Assembly: GCF_037176765.1 (NCBI RefSeq)
Contig: NC_090034.1
Coordinates: 91,225,000-91,288,999, forward strand
Source: Anolis sagrei
Lineage: Eukaryota; Chordata; Lepidosauria; Squamata; Anolidae
Direction of reading: 5' to 3'
Length of the DNA: 64,000 nucleotides
Notes under the pieces: model-generated
What the model was told of the DNA's origin: nothing
Database searches by the model: none
Seen by the model: only the letters and a program-made list of their open reading frames with translations
Position numbers and translations under genes: made by a program
Shown: piece by piece, positions 14,086-23,000 of the stretch
Layout of the letters: every line of letters starts with the position of its first letter
How positions within the stretch are numbered: the first letter of the stretch is position 1

Positions 14086-17000
14086 ATCATGTACTGTAGT
14101 GGCTTTTAACTTTAAGAGATTTTTTCTGTCTGCTGCAAACAAATAAACAAGCAGGATGGAATCTTGATAAAGGTTTGTAAGTTTTGGAGACATGCTAAAC
14201 TTCTTCCTATCTCCTTTTTAAAATTATAGAACAGCTTTGCAGCTAATCCAGGGGTAAGTATCAGCAGTACTAACAACTTACTGAATCTAGCATTATGTTC
14301 ATATATTTAAAGGTTTCAGTCTTTATTATGGTCCAAAGACCCAATTTGCTCAGCAGAAAAAAATGCACAGCAGATTCATAAACTGATAAGATAGCTTAAA
14401 AACAAAACAAGTGCAATGCTAGATGCATATCAACTAGGGTAAAAAAACACCCACCCCCACCCATGGCCAGAACCGAGCACAAGCCTCCAAGATGCCAAAG
14501 ATGGGAAAGCATATATATATAGTTGTCTATCTTGTCAATGTATAATGACATTGAATGTTTGCCTTATATGTGTTCTGTGATCTGCCCTGAGTCCCCTTCG
14601 GGGTGAGAAGGGCGGAATATAAATACTGTAAATAAATAAAGAAATACATAAAACACTGCAAATACTGTACATACAAGGCAGGATTCAACCTACATCTAAT
14701 ACAGGAAGTTGTCTTATCCTGACTACCTCAGAGAGCAATTTGGCAACAGCCACAGACACATGGAGGAAATTGTCACCTAGTAAAAACTTTACATAGAGTT
14801 GGACTGACCTACCAGGTAGATTGCTCAGTAGTGGGTTAATAATATGTGAAATTATTGCTTTCATAGAATTTAAATAGCTATTTGAAAAATCCCAAAAATT
14901 TAGTTCAAGATTTATTTTGCCTTGTCCCCAAATTTAAAAAATGGATTTGGAAATATATTTTCTGTAGAGAAAATGGCCGAAATGTTTTAAACCCACATCC
15001 TCTTGGTATCCCAGCTACAATACCTTTCTATAGTTTGGATTTACATAAATGCTGACACCAGCTGAATCAATAGCTTTTCCATGATTGGGGTCTATGTCTC
15101 TCGATGTACAGGTAACTGTACAAAATTTTATGTACAGTTTATGTTCTAGGCTGAAAGAGCCACCAAATACTAAAACATTGTCTTGTGCACTTTTTTATAG
15201 AGTGCCAACAGTTTCAATGGCAATGCAATTGGTGGCAACAGCTTTGACAACAATGCGGTAAGTACAGGGACTTAGTTAATTGTTGGCTTGCTTTAGAAGA
15301 TTTGGGAGGGGACAGGCCCGTAGCCAGGATTTCGTTTGGGGGGGGGGCTAAAAAATTTTCAGGGGGGGTTTCAGGGGGGCTGAGATTCGGGGGGGCTGAG
15401 TCTGAGTGAAAGAGGGTCTAGCCTAGCAAACCTTTTGTATCATTACCCCAATACCCCCATACATATGGGATATATTGAGAATGGTGATCAAATCATGATA
15501 TTAATAAACATAACAGTTTAAATAATGCACCAGTAAGGCCTTTTCGTGAACCACCATGAGAATTTTGGGGGGGGCTGAAGCCCCCCGAGGCCCCCCCCCC
15601 CCGGCTACATGCCTGGGAGGGGAGGTTGGATGAAATCTTGATAAAAGCCTTTATCAGGATGAAATCTTGATAAAGGTCTACATGATCTGGAGAAATACTA
15701 AACTTCTTCCCTATCTCCTTTTTTAAAATTTCAGAACAGCTTTGCAGCGGCTCCAGGAGTAAGTATCAACAATAGAAAGAACTGTCTCAATCTAGTTTTT
15801 TCTTAATATATTTGAAATCATTGTTTTCTTTGCATTCTGAATTTTTAAAATCCCCAGGATTCTGATTGAGAAATACCTGCCCCAGCACATTCCCTATATA
15901 ATGCAATTGATTTTAGCATATAATTATTTTTAGAGAAAATGTACTAAATGTTTGAAAGGTTTCAATAGTGTATCTTATCTGTAGGTCTGGAATCTATATT
16001 CAGTAGTGATATATAGTATTCCCTTGGTACTCTGTGGTTCACTTCCTTCGGACTCCCTGTTTCACAGTTTTTAAAATATATATATAAATTTAAAATACAA
16101 GTACCAAGAGAACACTGTACACACAGATCTATAAACGCCACTTGCCAAAGTGATGCCGGCGAGGGGTGCAGAGAGGGCCACCAAGGCAGCTTCCGCCAGG
16201 GCTTCTTCCGCTGGGGTCAGAGAGGACCACCAAGGCAGCTTCTGCTGGGGCTTCTTCCTGGTTGCTCTTTCTCGGGTGACCAGGTGAGAGCCCCATGTCA
16301 GTGGGGAAGCAGGGAGGGAGGGATAGAGGGAGAAGAGTGGCTCCAGCAAGGGGAGGTGGAGGTAGGGAGGAAGGGAGGGAGGGAGGGAGGGGGAAAAGAG
16401 GAGAGGAAGAGAAAGAGAGAGGAGGGGGGAAAGAGGAGTTGGTGGAGCTATACTGTACATATAAAGTATAGCGTCCCTACATCGTTGTTTTTCACTTATC
16501 GTGGGGGTTCCTGGAACGGTACCCCTGTGATAAGTGAGGGAGCAATGTAGTAGTAAGAAAGAAAGTAGATAGGAATCTGAACTTTGAAATCAAAATGCAA
16601 AGGATGTTTAGAAGCAACCCATATCCTCTTGGAAGCCCAACTACAGTAGTTCCATTCTATTGTGACTCAAGGTGGCTTTACAACAAAGGCAGCTATTAGG
16701 AGCCAATGAAAACAATGTAAAACTTACAATAACCATTTAAACAGAATTATCAACAACATCCATTGCTTTCTTTGCATTTTGAATTTTGGAATTACAAATT
16801 TCAAATTGTAATTTTGGAATTACAAAAGTGTTGACTGTAGTTGATTCTATAGGTTACTTTGTTACGGACTACAAACTATATCTCTTAATGTATAAGAAAC
16901 TGTAAATAAATTATGCATCTGCTCATAGACCAAAGGAACTACAAAATATTAACACATCAATTTTGTACTTTTTTGTAGAGTGTAGACAGTTTTAATAACA

Positions 17001-20000
17001 ATGCAATTGGTGGTAACAGCTTTGATGGCAATTCGGTAAGTACAAGGCGTCCATCAATTGTCCAATCTTGTTTGCTCATTAGCTTGAGGGATCCTGTGTC
17101 TGTTTCTCTGTCATCTGGTCTTGGGCATTTTTCCCATTTCACCCCTGGATATCATGTATTTGCCAACCATTGCTCTATGGTTTCTAACCATACATTCAAT
17201 GATCAAATGGTTCCAGCTTTCCTTTGGACTTGTTCAATATACACGACTTTGCATTATTTCAGTTATTCCATTCTCTCACATGCATGCATGAACAACATCA
17301 TTTCCCTATTAGTTGAGTAAGTTCGCAAAAGTTCTTTAGTGGAGGTCTTGCATTTTAAAAGAAGTGTGGTGTTCTTTTACAAACACAGAAACTTAAGATT
17401 GTTTGGGGAGGCCCTGCTCTCAATCCTGCCTTACGAGAGACAGGACCTTCTCAGTTGTGGCCCATTGGCTGATATTATTAGGTCACCCCCCCTCCCTCTT
17501 GAACTTCTGGAAAAAGTAGACATCTGGCTCTTTGAACAAGCCTTTGGAAATCTAATGCAATAGACAAACACGGAATTATATAAGTTTGAAACATGGAACT
17601 GCTTAGACGATGCTACTGGAAAGTGAGATTAACAGGAAGACATTGGATATTATATGCTTTTAATGGTTTTTGTATTGTATTGATTTTGTATTGATTTTAT
17701 AATGTTGTTTTAAATGTTTTAATTGTATATTGTGGATTTTTATGGCATTGAATTGCTGCCAATCTGTAAGCCACCTTGAGTTGCCTTTGGGCTTGAGAAA
17801 GATGGGATAGAAATATCACAAATAAATAAATAAATAAATTTACTATAGAAGATTTTTTTCTCTGCTGCAAATGAACAAACAACAACAACAACAACAACTT
17901 TATTTATACCCCGCCACCATCTCCCCAGGGGACTCAGGGTGGCTTACATGAGGCCAAGCCCAACAATACAACAAAGCAATATACAACAAAAACACAGCAG
18001 TAAAATATAAAGAAAATAAAAATAAAATACAAAAACCAGTATAAATACACACCAAACAATATAAAATCCCAATATTTGAACACAGAAAATTGATCACAGT
18101 GAGCAGGGCCAATTGCAAAAGATTAAAAATTTTAAAACACTGAGTGAGAGAGCAATGTAATGTATCTGTACAGGGGATCCGGAGGACAAAGTAGAGTTTA
18201 ACTTCACTAGCAGATAAAATAAAGTGCTTCCGTGGGCATTTTATGCAGGGTTTGATCAGGTGAGGGATTAACAACAAACAGGATTGTATCTTGATAAAGG
18301 CTTACATGTTTTGGAGACGTACTAAACTTCTTCCCTATCTCCTTTCTAAATTTGCAGAATAGCTTTGCAGCTAATCCAGGAGTAAGTATCGGCAATATAA
18401 ATAACTCATTGAATCTAGCATTATATTAATATATTTTTAATCATTGCTTTCTTTGGATTTGAATAGTTAGTTCAAAAATGCTCAAGATTTAATTGAAAAA
18501 AAAACTGTCCCACCTGCTCCCCAAAGAAATTGATTTGGTAGTCAATTTTTTTGTAGGGAAAATGTTTCAAACCCACATCCACTTAGTATCCTGACTACAA
18601 TACTGTTCTATCATTTGAATTTACTTCAATATTTACATCAGTTGATTCAATAGCTTGAATTATGTCTTTCAATGTATAGGAAATGTTACAAAATTTTATG
18701 GAACTGCCCATAAACTGAAGGAGTCTCTAAATACTAACATGTCATATTATGCACCTTTTTTGGTAGAGTGTGGACAGTTTCAATGGCAATGCAATTGGTG
18801 GTAACAGCTTCGACAACAATGCTGTAAGTACAAGGGGGCTGTCAATAGTCCTATCTTGTTTGCCCACCAGTTTGAGGGAGCCTAATTTTCTTTGACATTT
18901 GCTGTTATGCAGTATTTCTCATTTTCCAGTTGGGTCCAGGAGAAATTCATCCCTGTGTTACATATTCAATGGTTTCTATAAACCATAAGTTCCATTATCA
19001 GTTAATAATATAGACAGCTTTGCATTATTTCAGTGATTTTATTCTCTCACATGCAAGCATGAACCATATCCCTCCCGGCCTCTTGTTGAGTGTTGGGTGT
19101 GTGTCCACAGTAGCACAGTGGGTTAAGCTAGCTACAGAAAAACTGCCGATCAGAAGGTTGACAGTTCAAAGCCGCAGGTCAGCATGAGCTCCTGCTGTTA
19201 TCCCCAGCTTCTGCCAACCTAGCAGTTCAAAAACATGTAATGTGAGTAGATCAATAGGCACTGCCTCAGCAAAAAGTAAAAGACACCCATGCAGCCACAC
19301 CAGCAACATGACCAGGAGGGTCTATGGACAACAGGCTCATTGGCATGGAAAAATGGAACAACAGCACCTCCCCATGGTTAGAGTTGAGCATTACCTCCAG
19401 ACGCCAGAGAGGGAAAGAGAAACCTTTGCCTTTTTTGTGTGTATTATATGTCATTGTTCATTGTATAAAAGGCACTGAATGTTTGTCTATATATGTGTAT
19501 CCTGTAAACCACTCCGAGTCCCCTTATACACTTATAAATAAAGTGTATTATTAATAAATTGTTTGGTGTCCTTTAAGAAACAAAACAGATATTATCCCAT
19601 TCTTTCGTAGCACAGAAACCATCTCTATGGATTCTGTGAAGAAAAGACTGTGTTCTGAATAGAAAAGGGTTCAACGAATCCATGTGTAATTTTCTGTGGA
19701 TTAAGTGCAAAATTGCAGCCAAAACAATCAACACTGGTTTCTAATTGTCATGATTTCACACACAGGAAACATAATTGTTAACCATTTCTCCATTTAAAAT
19801 ATTATTTCATCCCCATCCCATAAACTAGAGATTTTATTATTATTAATGGCTGTACTGAAGCGGCCTTTTACTATGGAAGATTTTTTGCCTCTACTACAAA
19901 CTGTACTTTTTATTACTATTATGAATAGATTTACTGTAGTGGATTTTTACTATAAAAAATGACTCTTTCGTGCAAAAAATAAACAGAATGAAATCTTGTA

Positions 20001-23000
20001 TGTTTTGGAGCAATACTAAATTTCTTCCCTTTCTCCTTTTTAAAATTGCAGAACAGCTTTGCAGCTGATCCAGGAGTAAGTATCATCAATAGAAATGAAC
20101 AGCTGAAATTAGCATTATGTTAAAACATTTCCAATGATTGCTTTCTTTGAAATTGAATAGTTACTTTAAAAATTCCAGTGATTGCATTAAATAAAAATCT
20201 GCTTCTCCCTACCCCCAATATAAAGAAATGGATTTGGCATCTATATCCTATGTAGAGAAAATAGATTTAATGTTTTAAGGCCACGGAGCCCTCGGTGGTG
20301 CAGCGAGTTAAACCACTGAGATACTGAACTTGCTGACCAAAGGTCAGTGGTTTGAATCCAGGGAACGGGGTGAGCTACTGCTGTTAGCCCCAGCTTCTAG
20401 CAGTTTGAAAACATGGAAATGTGAGTAGATCAATTGGTACCATTCCGGCAGGAAGGTAACAGTGCTCCATGCAGTCATGCCAGCCACATGACCTAGGAGG
20501 CATCTACAGACAACATTGGCTCTTTGGCTTAGAAATGGAGATGAGCCCCACCCCCCAGAGTTGGACATGACTGGACCTAATGTCAAGGGTAAACCTTCTT
20601 TTAAGACCACATTCTTTTGGAATCCTGGCTTCAGTACTGTTCTATCATTCGGATTTATATAAGTGGTGACCCCAATTGATTCAATAGTTTTACCATGACT
20701 GGGACTACCAATTATGTCTCTTAATGTATAGGAAAAGGTACAACATATTATGGAACTGCTCATGGACTGAAGCAGTCACCAAATACTAATGCATCACTTT
20801 GTGCACTTTTTTTGATAGAGCGTGGACAGTTTCAATGGCAATGCAATTGGTGGGAACAGCTTTGACAACAATGCTGTAAGTACAAGGTGTCTGTCAATAG
20901 TCCTATCTTGTTTGCCCACCAGTTTGAAGGACCCTCTGTCTATTTCTTTGTCAGCTGCCTTTATGCATTTTTCTCAATTTCCAAGCACGAGAAATTCACC
21001 CCTGGGTTGAACATATATACCCACCCTTGCTGTATGGTTTCTAACAATAAATTCCATGATCAATCAATGCCAGCTTTCCTTCTGCACTTGCTCAGTATAT
21101 ACTGAAGATTAAGTCCAAAATTACCAAAAGAATTTGAATCCAGGGTTCTTACTATTATGGTTTTCTAACACAGCAAAAACAACATAGCTAACAATTTCTT
21201 GATTTTCAATATTATTTCCTTCCCATTCCATAATCTAGGCCTTTTAATAAATCCCATTGTTTGTTTTTTTTTAACCAGGGGCCACTCTTCAACATTAGTA
21301 CCAAAAGGGTTACGAATCAGTTTCTGGTCAACTTTAAATTCAATTTGGTTATTTGGGATGCTGATTCAGAAAATTGCTTTGGATAGATCACATCAGCTCT
21401 AGTTTCTGATGCAGAACATATGCCATCCTGTAGTCGTCATTTGCTCACCCACAGAAAACCACATTCAATAAGCCTCGGCACTATAAGTGGGTTTTGCGAG
21501 ACCAGTCACACTTGTTACAACAGTGTAGTAACAGTGAGGCCGTGGACCATATTTTAGTTCATGTGGACCACTGGTTGGGAACCACTGCTCTAAATGGATG
21601 TACTGAAATGGATTTTTACTATAGAAGATTTTCTTCTCTGATGCAGATAAACAAACAAGCAAACAGGATGAGATCTTGTTAAAGGTTTACATATTTTGGA
21701 GACATATTAAACTTCTTCCCCTTCTGCTTTTTAAAATTCCAGAACAGCTTTGCAGCTGATCCAGGAGTAAGTATATTACAAAAGAATGACTGAATCTTGC
21801 TTTGTGTTAATATATTTGAAATCATTGCTTTCTTTGGATCCGAATAGGTTTAAAAAAAAAAAAGCCCCAAGATTTGATTCCAGAAAAACTTGCCTCATCC
21901 TATCCCTAATTTAAATAAATCGATTTAATAATCTAGTTTCTGTAGAGAAAATGAACTAAACATTTAAAGCCGACATCGTCTTGGTAGCCCAGCTACAGTA
22001 GTGTTCTATCAATTGGATTTACATAAATGTTGATATGTTAATTCAATGGCTTTTCTATGACTGGGACTAATGGTTAATGGTTATGTGTCTCAGTGTATAG
22101 GAAACTGTGAAAAATCTTATATATATATATTTATAGACCAAAGGAGTTGCCTAATACAAACACAAGTAAATAGAAATCTTAACTTTGGCGTGAAAATGCA
22201 AAGGATGCTTAGAGGGAATCCATATTCTCTTCGAAGCCCAACTATAGTACTCCCATTTTATTATTTGGAGTTATATAAATGTTGACAGTAGTTGATTGAA
22301 TAGGTCTACTCTATCTGTTGTTACAAACTATATCTCTTAGTGTATAAGAAACTGCAAATGAATTGTGCATCTGCTCATACACTAAAGGAACTACAAAATA
22401 TTGACACATCAATTTTGTACTTTTTTGTAGAGTGTAGACAGTTTTAATAACAATGCAATTGGTGGTAACAGCTTTGATGGCAATTCGGTAAGTACAAGGA
22501 GTCTGTCAATTATCCAATCTTGTTTGCTCACTATCTTGAGGGTCCCTGTATCTGTTTCTCTGTCAGCTGGTCTTAGGCATTTTTCTCATTTCATGGGTGG
22601 GTCAAGGGGAAATTCACACCTGGAACCCATGTATTTGTCTATCTCTGCGCTGTGAGTTTAAACACAATGGTCATGGCTACTCAATATCCCTGAAGACATT
22701 CAATGGGTCATTTTTCTATACTCTAGATACTATTTTATCTATTCTACTGATAAAAGTGTGACAAACTGCTTGCTTGTTTAGAGACATGCTTAATGTCTTC
22801 TCTCCTTTCAACTCTTTTTATTTTCTTCATTGCAGAACAGCTTTGCAGCAGCTCCAGAAGTAAGTTTGAATACATGACTTATTGTCCCACTTTTTAAAAT
22901 TAATGTTTTTGTTGTAAACACAGATAGAATAATATCAAAATCAGTCACCATTTCAAAATATATACAGAATGTCACTCTCTTGATATTCCTAACATTGCCC

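Noticed and set aside
604-22859. CRISPR-like or minisatellite explanation for the regular repeats
   Set aside because: Repeats are 24 and 57 nt, spaced hundreds to thousands of bases apart, with splice signals and open frames; they are exons.
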